DNA of 64,000 nucleotides from Streptomyces mangrovisoli. GTDB taxonomy: Bacteria > Actinomycetota > Actinomycetes > Streptomycetales > Streptomycetaceae. Both the position numbers and the translations under genes were made by a program. Of this stretch, positions 16,640 to 25,792 are shown one piece after another. Under the pieces are notes generated by a model. The model made no database searches. It was given only the letters and a program-made list of their open reading frames with translations, and was not told the origin of the DNA. Location of the stretch: the NCBI RefSeq assembly GCF_000974985.2, contig NZ_LAVA02000057.1, forward strand, positions 1 through 64,000, given 5' to 3'. The number at the start of each line of letters is the position of its first letter. Within the stretch, counting starts at the first letter, position 1.

Positions 16640-18160
16640 TCAGCCCAGGGCGGCGGTTTTGTCGCGGTAGCCGCGGACCGGGGCCGCGTCCTTGTACGGC
16701 TCCAGGCGGCGCTCGAAGTCACGGATGTACTCCAGCGCCCGCACCGACCGCATCTCCGCCGCCTGCCCCGCCGCCTCCGCCCCGAGCTGGCAGGCCTGGT
16801 CGAGTTCGCCGAGGCCCAGCCGGGCGGTGGCGAGGACGACCCGGCAGAACAGGCGGCTGCGGGCGAAGGAGGGCGCGCGCAGCTGCAGGGAGCGCTCCGC
16901 GTGCTGGGCGGCCGCGCGGAACTGCTGGAGATCCCGGTGGCAGTGCCCGAACTCGTCCGCGAGCTGCGCCTCGTCGAAGAAGCGCGCCCAGTGCGGCGCC
17001 TCGTCCCCCGGCCGGGACTGCTCCAGCGCGCGCTCGGCCCGCACCAGCGACGCCGTGCACGCCCGCACCTCGCCGAGCACCCCGTGCCCGCGCGCCTCGG
17101 CCGCGTGCAACAGTGCCTGCACGAGCGGCGGGGCCGTCGTCCCGATGCCCTGCTGCGCCACCCGCGCGAGCTGGACCGCCTCACGGCCGTGCCCGAGGTA
17201 GACGGCCTGGCGGCTCATGGTGACGAGCACGTAGGCGCCGTAGGCCCGGTCCCCGGCCGCCTGGGAGAGCCGCAGGGCCTGCACGAAGTACCGCTGGGCG
17301 AGGCCGTGCGCGGCGATGTCGTACGACGTCCAGCCCGCGAGCCGGGTGAGGTCGGCGGCGGCGGCGAACAGCCGGCGGCCGGTCTGCTCGCCGTAGCTGC
17401 CGCGCAGCATGGGCTCGCACTCGTGCTCCAGGTAGCGCACCAGCGCCTGCCGCGCGTGTCCGCCGCCGTAGGCGTTGTCGAGGGTGCGGAACAGCTCGCC
17501 GACCGACCGCAGCGCCGCGATGTCGCCGCCGGTGACCCGGTGGCCGAGCCCGCGCTCGGCCCCGCGCTGCCGGGGCACCGCGGCGGCGGGCGGGGCGGCG
17601 GATCCGGTGACCGAGGATCCGGTGACGGCCGCGGTGGGTGCGGCCGGTACCGGGCGCCTGGCCGCGGCGCCGGGCTGCGCGGGCACCCGGCCGGCGACCG
17701 GTTCGCCCCGCGCGACCTTGTCGTCGGCCCGCCCGATCAGCCAGTCCCGGCTGGGCACCACGAGCCCGGCCGGCGTGAACGCGATCTTGCGCAGCTCGGC
17801 GTGGCTCCCGGAGTCCTTGCGCCACAGCCCGCTGACGATGTCGACCGCCTCCTCGGGACCGGCGGCGAACTCCAGCCCGGCGTACACCGGCGCGCACGCG
17901 TCGAGCCCGAGGTCCTGCGCGGTCAGCCGGCGGCCGAGGCGCCGGGTGAAGACCTCGGCGATCAGCGCGGGGGTCGTGCCGCGCGGCTGCTGCCCGCGCA
18001 GCCACCGGGTGACCGAGGTCTTGTCGTATCTGAGATCCAGTCCGTGTTCGAGGCCGAGCTGGTCCACACGTCGGGCCAGACCTGCGTTGGAGAACCCCGC
18101 TTCTGCGATGAGCGCGGCGAGCTGTCGGTTGGGCGTGCGCTGCGCGGGTCGTTCCGTCAT
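16640..18160 (-). CDS. NsdA-like large transcriptional regulator with N-terminal HTH and TPR-like repeats
   Basis: 506 aa. The N terminus (RQLAALIAEAGFSNAGLARR, then YDKTSVTRWLRGQQPRG) is the atypical XRE-like HTH found in a Streptomyces regulator family that includes NsdA, a repressor of sporulation and antibiotics. A Pro/Ala-rich linker (about 165-205) leads to helical TPR-like repeats (for example AVQLARVAQQGIG, HAERSLQLRAPSF, LGELDQACQLGAEAAGQA). The start at 18160 is chosen because GGAG lies 12 bp upstream; the ATG at 18190 has no RBS. It is divergent from lipB. A developmental or metabolic role is inferred from the family only. Confidence 0.85.
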   Translation of the reverse strand: MTERPAQRTPNRQLAALIAEAGFSNAGLARRVDQLGLEHGLDLRYDKTSVTRWLRGQQPRGTTPALIAEVFTRRLGRRLTAQDLGLDACAPVYAGLEFAAGPEEAVDIVSGLWRKDSGSHAELRKIAFTPAGLVVPSRDWLIGRADDKVARGEPVAGRVPAQPGAAARRPVPAAPTAAVTGSSVTGSAAPPAAAVPRQRGAERGLGHRVTGGDIAALRSVGELFRTLDNAYGGGHARQALVRYLEHECEPMLRGSYGEQTGRRLFAAAADLTRLAGWTSYDIAAHGLAQRYFVQALRLSQAAGDRAYGAYVLVTMSRQAVYLGHGREAVQLARVAQQGIGTTAPPLVQALLHAAEARGHGVLGEVRACTASLVRAERALEQSRPGDEAPHWARFFDEAQLADEFGHCHRDLQQFRAAAQHAERSLQLRAPSFARSRLFCRVVLATARLGLGELDQACQLGAEAAGQAAEMRSVRALEYIRDFERRLEPYKDAAPVRGYRDKTAALG

Positions 18161-18458
18161 CTGCGGTACGGTCTCCTGCCTTCCAGGCATGGGGTGTGAC
18201 CGGACTGCCTGTGAGCAGCCCTTTTGGCCTAGCGAACGGCGCGAATGTAGCGGAGCGTGAGCACGCGGTCGCAGCGTTCCGGATCCATTCATCCGATCGT
18301 GTGAGGATTGGCCGTCGAGCTGACGCGGAGCCCCGCCCCCGTCGATTTCCGCCGATTCCGCATCGGTCCACGTCGACCCCCCGGTGGACCGCCCGCGCAC
18401 GGACGTACAGTGGCGTGGGCATGTTTCGTGCCTTACAACGTGCAGGGAGGCGCTTGCC

Positions 18459-19262
18459 GTGAGTGAGCTGCGGTTCGTCCGCATGGGATTCGGTGCCGAG
18501 GCCGTGGAGTACCAGGAGGCCTGGGACGAGCAGCGACGGGTGCACGCCGCCCGGTTCGCCGACGAACTGCCCGACACCGTGCTGCTGCTCGAACACCCGC
18601 CGGTCTACACCGCGGGGCGCCGCACCCAGGACAACGAGCGCCCGCTCGACGGCACCCCGGTCGTCGACGTGGACCGCGGCGGCAAGATCACCTGGCACGG
18701 CCCGGGCCAGCTGGTCGGCTACCCGATCCAGAAGCTGCCGCGCCCGGTCGACGTGGTGGCCCACGTGCGCCGCCTGGAGGAGGCCCTGATCCGTGTCTGC
18801 GCCGAGTTCGGCGTGGAGACCACCCGGATCGAGGGCCGCAGCGGAGTGTGGGTCCTCGGCGACCCGGTCGAGCGGCGCCCCGCCCTCGGCGGACTCTCGC
18901 TGGACTTCGACCCGAGGCTCACCGACGAGGAGTTCGACCCGCGCCTGAACGGCCCGGAGTACGCGCCCTCCAACGCCGGCCAGCGCCGCGAGGACCGCAA
19001 GATCGCCGCCATCGGCATCCGGGTCGCCAAGGGCGTGACCATGCACGGCTTCGCCCTGAACGTGAACCCGGACAACTCCTGGTTCGACCGGATCATCCCG
19101 TGCGGCATCCGTGACGCGGGCGTCGCCTCGCTGGCGAACGAGCTCGGCCGCGACGTGACGATCGCCGAGGTCCTGCCGGTGGTCGAGCGGCACCTGAAGG
19201 ACGTACTCGACCATGCGGACCTGAAGCCGCGCGAGATCGAGCGCACACCGGCCACGGCCTGA
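18459..19262 (+). CDS. lipB: Lipoyl(octanoyl) transferase
   Basis: 267 aa with a GTG start; AGGGAGG precedes it. It moves octanoate from acyl carrier protein to the lipoyl domains of E2 proteins. Conserved motifs are LLLEHPPVYTAGRRT, RGGKITWHGPGQLVGYPI (about residues 71-88), the Lys in REDRKIAAIGIRV (about residue 181) and the catalytic Cys in RIIPCGIRDAGV (about residue 213). A short insertion (DPVERRPALGGLSLDFDPR) is typical of actinobacterial LipB. It is followed by lipA 97 bp later, and the two gene products act sequentially on the E2 proteins of the dehydrogenase complexes. Confidence 0.97.
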   Translation: MSELRFVRMGFGAEAVEYQEAWDEQRRVHAARFADELPDTVLLLEHPPVYTAGRRTQDNERPLDGTPVVDVDRGGKITWHGPGQLVGYPIQKLPRPVDVVAHVRRLEEALIRVCAEFGVETTRIEGRSGVWVLGDPVERRPALGGLSLDFDPRLTDEEFDPRLNGPEYAPSNAGQRREDRKIAAIGIRVAKGVTMHGFALNVNPDNSWFDRIIPCGIRDAGVASLANELGRDVTIAEVLPVVERHLKDVLDHADLKPREIERTPATA

Positions 19263-19359
19263 CCGGTCCGTGCACGCCCGCGAGAGCACTCGCACGGGCA
19301 TTCAATTCAACGGGCGTACCCTAGGGGGCGCCGAGGAATCAATCGCTAGGGAGCCCATC

Positions 19360-20325
19360 GTGTCCGCAGTCGCACCCGACGGACGCAAGATGCTGCGCCT
19401 GGAGGTCCGCAACAGCGAGACCCCCATCGAGCGCAAGCCCGAGTGGATCAAGACGCGGGCGAAAATGGGTCCCGAGTACACCAAGATGCAGAACCTCGTG
19501 AAGAGCGAGGGTCTGCACACGGTCTGCCAGGAAGCCGGCTGCCCCAACATCTACGAGTGCTGGGAGGACCGCGAGGCGACCTTCCTCATCGGCGGCGACC
19601 AGTGCACGCGGCGCTGCGACTTCTGCCAGATCGACACCGGCAAGCCCGAGGCGCTCGACCGCGACGAGCCGCGCCGGGTCGGTGAGTCCGTGGTCACCAT
19701 GGACCTGAACTACGCCACCATCACCGGCGTCGCCCGCGACGACCTCGCGGACGGCGGCGCCTGGCTGTACGCCGAGACGGTCCGCCAGATCCACGCGCAG
19801 ACCGCTGCCCGCGAGGCCGGCCGGACCAAGGTCGAGCTGCTCGCGCCCGACTTCAACGCGGTCCCGGAGCAGCTCGAAGAGGTCTTCTCCTCCCGCCCCG
19901 AGGTCTTCGCGCACAACGTCGAGACGGTCCCGCGGATCTTCAAGCGGATCCGCCCCGGCTTCCGTTACGAGCGCTCGCTGAAGGTCATCACGGCGGCCCG
20001 CGACTACGGCCTGGTCACCAAGTCCAACCTGATCCTCGGCATGGGCGAGACCCGTGAGGAGGTCGTCGAGGCGCTGGTGCAACTGCACGACGCGGGCTGC
20101 GAGCTGGTGACCATCACCCAGTACCTGCGGCCGAGCGTGCGCCACCACCCCGTGGAGCGCTGGGTCAAGCCGCAGGAGTTCGTGGAGCTCAAGGAGGAGG
20201 CCGACCGCATCGGCTTCTCCGGCGTGATGTCGGGCCCGCTGGTCCGCTCGTCCTACCGGGCCGGCCGCCTCTACCAGATGGCGATCGAGAAGCGCGGCAG
20301 CTTCGTCGCGACCCAGGCGGTCTGA
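19360..20325 (+). CDS. lipA: Lipoyl synthase (radical SAM)
   Basis: 321 aa. The GTG at 19360 is preceded by CTAGGGAG. The radical-SAM cluster motif CTRRCDFCQ lies at about residues 82-90, and the auxiliary cluster motif CQEAGCPNIYECW at about 57-69. The C-terminal RSSYRAG supplies the serine ligand of the auxiliary cluster. It inserts two sulfurs into protein-bound octanoyl groups to make lipoyl cofactor. The upstream spacer after lipB is short, so co-transcription is likely. It ends at a clear hairpin terminator. Confidence 0.98.
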   Translation: MSAVAPDGRKMLRLEVRNSETPIERKPEWIKTRAKMGPEYTKMQNLVKSEGLHTVCQEAGCPNIYECWEDREATFLIGGDQCTRRCDFCQIDTGKPEALDRDEPRRVGESVVTMDLNYATITGVARDDLADGGAWLYAETVRQIHAQTAAREAGRTKVELLAPDFNAVPEQLEEVFSSRPEVFAHNVETVPRIFKRIRPGFRYERSLKVITAARDYGLVTKSNLILGMGETREEVVEALVQLHDAGCELVTITQYLRPSVRHHPVERWVKPQEFVELKEEADRIGFSGVMSGPLVRSSYRAGRLYQMAIEKRGSFVATQAV

Positions 20326-20401
20326 CGGTCACGGCCCCTTGGCGCGACGGCGGTCGACGCCCCTTCGCGCGAGGACGGTCGCGACCCCTTCGTACGCCGT
20401 A

Positions 20402-20436
20402 CCGACGGCCCGTCACCTGACGGGCCGTCGGCTTTT
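20402..20436 (+). terminator. Terminator after lipA
   Basis: CCGACGGCCCGTCA-CC-TGACGGGCCGTCGG is a perfect 14-bp stem followed by CTTTTCC, 76 bp after the lipA stop. Confidence 0.93.
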
Positions 20437-20697
20437 CCGCCTCGTACGGCCGCCGACCAACCGTGTGAATTCGCGCACAAGAAGCTACTCATAAGTAATG
20501 TCCGATACGGCACGGCCCCGGACGTCCTCGCAGATGAGAGGGCGGGACGGGGCCGCCCCCCTGCCGGAGCGGGCCTCCTCAAGCCTTCATTGGCGTTTGA
20601 CCGGTCGGTCACGCCCTGGTAACACCAGTCAGTGACCCTGGACTCACGCCAGGTACACCCCGTACCCATGAGACGTCACGAGGGGGGACCGACCATC

Positions 20698-20898
20698 ATG
20701 CAGGCCGCGCCCGTTCGCGCCACCGCCATTCCGACCTTCACCGACGCGCTCCGCGCCGTCGAGTCGCTGCTGATGAGCAGCGGCCAGCGCACCGCCCGCC
20801 GCAACGCCTGGACCTCCGTGCTGGAGGACCGCCGCCGCGCGAAGGACCGTGTCGAGGCGGAGCTCGTGCTGGAGCGGGTCGGCTCCGCCCGTTCCTGA
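20698..20898 (+). CDS. Small conserved hypothetical protein
   Basis: 66 aa. GAGGGGGG lies 9-14 bp before the ATG at 20698, which favours this start over an upstream in-frame start at 20632. The protein is mostly helical and basic (AVESLLMSSGQRTARRNAWT, then EDRRRAKDRVEAELVLERV). I recall a small conserved gene at this position between lipA and the DUF4191 gene in Streptomyces, which supports it being real. Its function is unknown. The 370-bp spacer upstream holds the lipA terminator and the promoter. Confidence 0.78.
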   Translation: MQAAPVRATAIPTFTDALRAVESLLMSSGQRTARRNAWTSVLEDRRRAKDRVEAELVLERVGSARS

Positions 20899-21043
20899 TC
20901 GTCCCGATCACCCCGATCACCCTGATCGCCGGGACCGCACCTTCCGCTCTGCGTGTCCCTCCGTACCCGCTGCGTGCCCGCACTTCCCTTCCGTGGGGAC
21001 ACTGCCGTCGAAGGCGCCTCCGGGGCCACGTAGACTTCGTGGC

Positions 21044-21742
21044 ATGGCGAGGAAGGAACCGGCAGCGGACGCTGCGAACGCAGGGCGACTGAAGCAGATC
21101 GCTCTGACCTACAAGATGACCCGCAAGGCCGACAAGAAGATCGGTCTTGTACTCGCGGCCGTCGGCATCGGCACCCTCGGTGTCCTCCTCGCGATCGGCT
21201 TCTTGATCGGTCACCCCGTATACCTGGGCATTCTCGGGCTCCTGCTCGCCTTCCTGGCGACGGCCATCGTCTTCGGACGCCGGGCCGAGCGAGCCGCCTT
21301 CGGTCAGATGGAGGGCCAGCCGGGCGCTGCCGCGGCCGTGCTCGACAACGTCGGCCGGGGCTGGACGACCACCCCCGCGGTGGCGATGAACCGCAGCCAG
21401 GACGTGGTGCACCGGGCGGTCGGCAAGGCCGGCATCGTGCTGGTCGCCGAGGGCAACCCGAACCGGGTGAAGACGCTGCTGGCCGCCGAGAAGCGGAAGA
21501 TGGCCCGCATCGTCGCGGACGTGCCCGTGCACGACGTGATCGTGGGCACCGGCGAGGGCCAGACCGAGCTGAAGAAGCTCCGTACGACGCTGATGAAGTA
21601 CCCCCGGGTGCTCACCGGCCCGCAGGTCACGGCCACCAACGACCGGTTGCGCGCGATGGGCGACCTGATGACCAACATGCCGCTGCCGAAGGGTCCGATG
21701 CCGAAGGGCATGCGGATGCCGAAGGGCGGCAAGGCCCGCTGA
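21044..21742 (+). CDS. DUF4191 membrane protein
   Basis: 232 aa. A charged N terminus (KQIALTYKMTRKADKKIG) is followed by two membrane helices (LVLAAVGIGTLGVLLAIGFLIG and VYLGILGLLLAFLATAIVFG, about residues 37-80). A conserved cytoplasmic region follows with RAERAAFGQMEGQPGAAAAVLDNVGRGW. This is the DUF4191 pattern, widespread in actinobacteria and of unknown function. The tail has MPKG repeats (GPMPKGMRMPKGGKAR). The gene lies between lipA and glnA, as in other Streptomyces, and ends at a very strong hairpin. Confidence 0.9.
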   Translation: MARKEPAADAANAGRLKQIALTYKMTRKADKKIGLVLAAVGIGTLGVLLAIGFLIGHPVYLGILGLLLAFLATAIVFGRRAERAAFGQMEGQPGAAAAVLDNVGRGWTTTPAVAMNRSQDVVHRAVGKAGIVLVAEGNPNRVKTLLAAEKRKMARIVADVPVHDVIVGTGEGQTELKKLRTTLMKYPRVLTGPQVTATNDRLRAMGDLMTNMPLPKGPMPKGMRMPKGGKAR

Positions 21743-21759
21743 CGTCTCCGACGGATCTG

Positions 21760-21808
21760 AAAAGGGGTCGGCCCCCGAACCGCGCTGGTTCGGGGGCCGA
21801 CCCCTTTT
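21760..21808 (+). terminator. Perfect 21-bp-stem terminator
   Basis: AAAAGGGGTCGGCCCCCGAAC is followed by a 7-base loop and then its exact reverse complement, ending in CCCCTTTT. It works as a terminator in either direction. It sits 17 bp after the DUF4191 stop. Confidence 0.96.
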
Positions 21809-21854
21809 CCCCGCCACCGACTTCCCAGTCACTTTCGACCGCGGCGACGACGGG

Positions 21855-22006
21855 GGCTGGTCGCGCAGTTCCCCGCGCCCCTGACGGGGCGCACCTGCCG
21901 GGCCCCTGAAAGGGGCGCGGGGAACTGCGCGAGCAACCACGACGAACCCGCACACGGACCATGACCTGCGGACGCACCCCAAGGGGCGCGGGGAACTGCG
22001 CGAACG
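21855..22006. repeat. Three copies of the GCGCAGTTCCCCGCGCCCC element
   Basis: One copy on the plus strand (about 21864-21884) is followed by two inverted copies (about 21910-21932 and 21981-22003). The first and second can pair into a long hairpin. The flanks (ACGACGAACCCGCACACGG) resemble the 74-bp unit at 16.4 kb, so both arrays share an origin. It lies between convergent genes. Confidence 0.85.
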
Positions 22007-22082
22007 AGCCCACCGGGCCGCAGGGACGACCAGGGACGATCAGGGACGCCCCAGGAACCCCCTGCCCACCCTGACGCGGGCG

Positions 22083-22550
22083 TCACACGCGGAGCTCGAC
22101 CGTCCGCGCCAGCCGGTCATGCAGCCCACGCCCGTCCCGGTCCCAGACCAGAGCCGGAATGGCAAGACACAGCAGAACCGAGCGGAGCGCCGCCCGCACA
22201 GGGTGAACCCGCCCCGTCTCCAGCGCCACCACCCGCACGCCGAACAGGCGCTTCCCGGGTGTGAACCCGATCGTGCCGACCGTCAGCACGCTCAGCACGA
22301 GGAACACGAGCAGCGCCCAGTTGCTCGTCGCCTGTGAGTAGCCGTCGGTGATGAGACCGTATGCGATCAAGACGCACAGGGCCCAGTCCACCGCGAGGGC
22401 CCCGAGGCGTCGGCCGGGGCGGGCGATCGACCCCGGCCCCTCCTCCGGCAGACCGAGCTGCTCGCCCCGGTATCCGAAGTCGGCACCGGCGTCCTCCATG
22501 GCCGCGCGGGGCCCGGAGAGCCACGATCCCATTGCTTGCCTGTTGTCCAC
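22083..22550 (-). CDS. RDD-family membrane protein
   Basis: 155 aa with a GTG start at 22550; an in-frame ATG at 22532 is an alternative. The RDD-type signature RPGRRLGALAVDWALC opens the first helix. Two more helices follow (WALLVFLVLSVLTVGTIGF and SVLLCLAIPALVW), with the conserved GFTPGKRLFGVRVV between them and DRDGRGLHDRLARTVEL at the C terminus. RDD proteins are small integral membrane proteins; some act in cation transport, but the role here is unknown. It is convergent with the DUF4191 gene and divergent from glnA. Confidence 0.9.
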   Translation of the reverse strand: MDNRQAMGSWLSGPRAAMEDAGADFGYRGEQLGLPEEGPGSIARPGRRLGALAVDWALCVLIAYGLITDGYSQATSNWALLVFLVLSVLTVGTIGFTPGKRLFGVRVVALETGRVHPVRAALRSVLLCLAIPALVWDRDGRGLHDRLARTVELRV

Positions 22551-22625
22551 CCGTCCACGGTACTGCGCCCCCTTATGACCGGGAGACGGCGGGGTGTGTC
22601 CGGGCTACCGTGGTGGATGAGCCGG

Positions 22626-22663
22626 TTAACTTGTGCGAAACAAATGGGTCACGCCCGAGAAAT
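22626..22663. promoter_or_regulatory. GlnR box upstream of glnA
   Basis: Four half-elements with exact 6-bp spacing are present: TTAAC, GAAAC, GTCAC and GAAAT. This is the a1-b1-a2-b2 arrangement of the Streptomyces GlnR operator. It sits about 96 bp before the glnA start. GlnR activates glnA under nitrogen limitation in Streptomyces coelicolor. Confidence 0.92.
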
Positions 22664-22758
22664 CACGCGTCCCTAGGGTCAAGGCAGCGTGTGCCACCGC
22701 ACTGGCAGCACGAACGAACTACCACCCCGGCGGGACGGTCGGGAGTAGGAGGAGCTGG

Positions 22759-24168
22759 ATGTTCCAGAACGCCGACGAGGCCAAGAAGTACATCGCGGAC
22801 GAGGACGTCAAGTTCGTCGACGTCCGCTTCTGCGACCTGCCGGGTGTCATGCAGCACTTCACGCTGCCCGTCGGGGCGTTCGACCCGGACGAGGAGCTGG
22901 CCTTCGACGGCTCGTCGATCCGCGGCTTCCAGGCCATCCACGAGTCCGACATGGCGCTGCGTGCGGACCTCTCCACGGCCCGGGTCGACCCGTTCCGCCG
23001 GGACAAGACGCTCAACATCAACTTCTTCATCCACGACCCGATCACCGGCGAGCAGTACAGCCGTGACCCGCGCAACGTGGCGAAGAAGGCCGAGGCCTAC
23101 CTCGCGTCCACCGGCATCGCCGACACCGCGTTCTTCGGCCCCGAGGCCGAGTTCTACGTGTTCGACAGCGTGCGCTTCGCGACCAGCGCGAACGAGTCCT
23201 TCTACCACATCGACTCCGAGGCGGGTGCCTGGAACACGGGCGCGCTGGAGAACAACCGTGGTTACAAGGTCCGCTACAAGGGCGGCTACTTCCCGGTCCC
23301 GCCGGTCGACCACTTCGCCGACCTGCGTGCCGAGATCTCCCTGGAGCTGGAGAAGTCCGGCCTCCAGGTCGAGCGCCAGCACCACGAGGTCGGCACCGCC
23401 GGCCAGGCGGAGATCAACTACAAGTTCAACACGCTGCTCGCCGCGGCCGACGACCTCCAGCTCTTCAAGTACATCGTGAAGAACGTGGCCTGGAAGAACG
23501 GCAAGACCGCGACCTTCATGCCGAAGCCGATCTTCGGCGACAACGGCTCGGGCATGCACGTCCACCAGTCGCTGTGGAGCAACGGCTCCCCGCTGTTCTA
23601 CGACGAGGCCGGCTACGCGGGCCTGTCGGACATGGCCCGCTACTACATCGGCGGCATCCTCAAGCACGCCCCGTCGCTGCTGGCCTTCACCAACCCGACG
23701 GTGAACTCCTACCACCGCCTGGTCCCGGGCTTCGAGGCCCCGATCAACCTGGTGTACTCGCAGCGCAACCGCTCCGCGGCCATGCGTATCCCGATCACCG
23801 GCTCGAACCCGAAGGCCAAGCGCGTCGAGTTCCGTGCGCCCGACTCCTCCGGCAACCCGTACCTCGCCTTCTCGGCGCTGCTGCTCGCGGGCCTGGACGG
23901 CATCAAGAACAAGATCGAGCCGGCCGAGCCGATCGACAAGGACCTGTACGAGCTGGCTCCCGAGGAGCACGCGAACGTCGCCCAGGTCCCGACCTCCCTC
24001 CCGGCGGTCCTCGACTCCCTGGAGCGCGACCACGAGTTCCTGCTCGCCGGTGACGTCTTCACGCCCGACCTGATCGAGACGTGGATCGACCTCAAGCGCA
24101 CCCAGGAGATCGCCCCGCTGGCCCTGCGCCCGCACCCGCACGAGTTCGAGCTGTACTTCGACGTGTGA
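22759..24168 (+). CDS. glnA: Glutamine synthetase type I (GSI-beta)
   Basis: 469 aa, the standard GSI length. It makes glutamine from glutamate, ammonia and ATP as a dodecamer. Signatures are FDGSSIRGFQAIHESDM (N-terminal), FGPEAEFYVFD (metal site), FGDNGSGMHVHQSLW (glutamate/ATP site) and NRSAAMRIPI. The adenylylation loop is KDLYELAPEEHANV, with Tyr near residue 397, marking the GlnE-regulated beta class. AGGAGG sits 6 bp before the ATG. GlnR control is visible upstream and a hairpin follows 20 bp downstream. This links carbon-core genes to nitrogen assimilation at the end of the conserved block. Confidence 0.98.
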   Translation: MFQNADEAKKYIADEDVKFVDVRFCDLPGVMQHFTLPVGAFDPDEELAFDGSSIRGFQAIHESDMALRADLSTARVDPFRRDKTLNINFFIHDPITGEQYSRDPRNVAKKAEAYLASTGIADTAFFGPEAEFYVFDSVRFATSANESFYHIDSEAGAWNTGALENNRGYKVRYKGGYFPVPPVDHFADLRAEISLELEKSGLQVERQHHEVGTAGQAEINYKFNTLLAAADDLQLFKYIVKNVAWKNGKTATFMPKPIFGDNGSGMHVHQSLWSNGSPLFYDEAGYAGLSDMARYYIGGILKHAPSLLAFTNPTVNSYHRLVPGFEAPINLVYSQRNRSAAMRIPITGSNPKAKRVEFRAPDSSGNPYLAFSALLLAGLDGIKNKIEPAEPIDKDLYELAPEEHANVAQVPTSLPAVLDSLERDHEFLLAGDVFTPDLIETWIDLKRTQEIAPLALRPHPHEFELYFDV

Positions 24169-24187
24169 TCGACCCGGCACGCGCCGA

Positions 24188-24224
24188 CCGGAGCCCCGTC
24201 CCTCATCGAGGGCCGGGGCTCCGG
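24188..24224 (+). terminator. Terminator after glnA
   Basis: CCGGAGCCCC (24188-24197) pairs with GGGGCTCCGG (24215-24224), and the inner CCCT/AGGG pairs extend the stem. Confidence 0.88.
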
Positions 24225-24242
24225 CGTGTTCCGGGCGGAAAC

Positions 24243-24305
24243 GGGTGCGGACGGACACCTGGCGGGTGCGGACGGACATCTGGCGGGTACGCGCGGACAG
24301 CTCGC
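24243..24305. repeat. Three-copy 21-bp tandem repeat
   Basis: The unit GGGTGCGGACGGACACCTGG(C) starts at 24243, 24264 and 24285. The first two copies differ by one base and the third is degenerate. It lies between the glnA terminator and the next promoter. Confidence 0.8.
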
Positions 24306-24425
24306 GCGTCTCGGCATGCCGTGTACAGGACACGCTTTCGCGTGCAACCTTTCTCTCTTCACAGCCTTCTAACGGGCGGGGCGTGAACGCCGCCGACCGT
24401 CGCGGACAGAGAGAGGCATACGGGG

Positions 24426-24683
24426 ATGTCCGAAGGTGTCGACTGGGAGCGCGAATTCGATCACACGTGGGCGAACTCCGCCGAGCACAAGGAGCCCTCG
24501 GCGCGGGCCCGGATGCTCGCGGCCCGCTGGCGGGAGAACCCGCCCGAACCGGTGCCGTTCCGCGGCGACCTCGGCCCGGCGCGGGCCCGGCGCGCCTCCT
24601 GGCTGTCCACCGCGCTGGTCGTCGGCTGCGTGGCCGCGGTGATCGCGCTGCTGGGCTGGGCGCGGATGCGGGCCACCTACTGA
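24426..24683 (+). CDS. Small single-pass membrane protein
   Basis: 85 aa. A hydrophilic N terminus (SEGVDWEREFDHTWANSAEH) and an Arg/Pro-rich middle lead to one C-terminal membrane helix (WLSTALVVGCVAAVIALLGW, about residues 58-77), a tail-anchored layout. GAGAGAGG precedes the ATG. It follows glnA in the same direction, separated by a terminator, so it is an independent unit. I do not recognise the family. Confidence 0.75.
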   Translation: MSEGVDWEREFDHTWANSAEHKEPSARARMLAARWRENPPEPVPFRGDLGPARARRASWLSTALVVGCVAAVIALLGWARMRATY

Positions 24684-24872
24684 GCCGGACGCGGGCCTCC
24701 TGGTGAGCCGGGCGCGGTTGCGGGCCTCCTGGCGAACCGGGCGTCCACAGGGTGCGCACCGGAACTCACAGGGACCTTTTGCTCCGGCTAGGGCCGTTCG
24801 GGACCACTTCATGGGGATCCGCAGGTGCACACTGGACAGCGGGACGAGTGCCTGACTGCGGGGTGATGCAAC

Positions 24873-25790
24873 ATGCAGAGCCGCTTCCGGAGCGATCGCC
24901 GGCTCACCGCCCGGATGGGCGTGACGCTGTTCCTGCTCGGGTTGCTGTACGTGGGCTTCGTCGCGGCGCTGATCGTGCTGCTGAAGTCCTGGGTGCTGGT
25001 CGTCGTGGTCGTGGGAGGCCTGCTCGTCGCGCAGTACTGGTTCTCCGACCGGGTCGCGCTGTACGCGATGCACGGAAAGGTCGTGGAGCGCGAGCAGTAT
25101 CCCGAGCTGCACGGGGTGATCGACCGGCTGTGCGCCGTGGCCGACCTGCCCAAGCCGGTCGTCGCCGTGTCGGACCTGGACATGCCCAACGCGTTCGCGA
25201 CCGGACGCAATCCCGACCACGCGGTGATCTGTGTGACGACCGGCCTGCTGCGCCGGCTGGAACCGGCCGAGCTGGAGGGCGTGCTCGCGCACGAGCTGTC
25301 CCATGTGGCGCACAAGGACGTCGCCGTGATCACGATCGCGTCGTTCCTCGGCGTCATCGCCGGGCTGATGGTCCGGTTCGCCTTCTACTCACAGTTGTTC
25401 CGGGGCCGCAAGGACCAGAACACGGTGGCCGTCTTCGCCGCCGTCATGGCCGTCTCGGCCGCCGTCTACGCGATCAGCTTCCTGCTGATCCGGGCCCTGT
25501 CGCGCTACCGCGAACTGGCCGCGGACCGGGCCGCCGCGCATCTCACCGGCCGTCCCTCGGCGCTCGCCTCCGCGCTCACCAAGGTCTCCGGGGAGATCGC
25601 CCGCATCCCGACCGAGGACCTGCGCACGGCACAGGCGTTCAACGCCTTCTACTTCACCCCGGCGCTGGGCAAGGGCTCCGACATCGCCCGGCTGTTCTCC
25701 ACCCACCCGAGCCTGGAGCAGCGGCTCGACCAGCTGGGGCGGATCTCCGCCGAGCTGGGCGAGGCGGCGACCCCGGACAGGGCGGGCTGA
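24873..25790 (+). CDS. htpX: HtpX-like M48 membrane metalloprotease
   Basis: 305 aa. Two N-terminal membrane helices (TLFLLGLLYVGFVAALIVLL and WVLVVVVVGGLLVAQYWF) precede the catalytic domain. The zinc motif HELSHVAHKDV lies at about residues 140-150, and the third ligand region SRYRELAADRAAAHLTG follows a second membrane pair. It ends with STHPSLEQRLDQL, typical of HtpX. It degrades damaged membrane proteins. The gene is followed 3 bp later by the PspAB gene, a pairing seen in actinobacteria that points to membrane-stress quality control. Confidence 0.93.
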   Translation: MQSRFRSDRRLTARMGVTLFLLGLLYVGFVAALIVLLKSWVLVVVVVGGLLVAQYWFSDRVALYAMHGKVVEREQYPELHGVIDRLCAVADLPKPVVAVSDLDMPNAFATGRNPDHAVICVTTGLLRRLEPAELEGVLAHELSHVAHKDVAVITIASFLGVIAGLMVRFAFYSQLFRGRKDQNTVAVFAAVMAVSAAVYAISFLLIRALSRYRELAADRAAAHLTGRPSALASALTKVSGEIARIPTEDLRTAQAFNAFYFTPALGKGSDIARLFSTHPSLEQRLDQLGRISAELGEAATPDRAG

Positions 25791-25792
25791 GC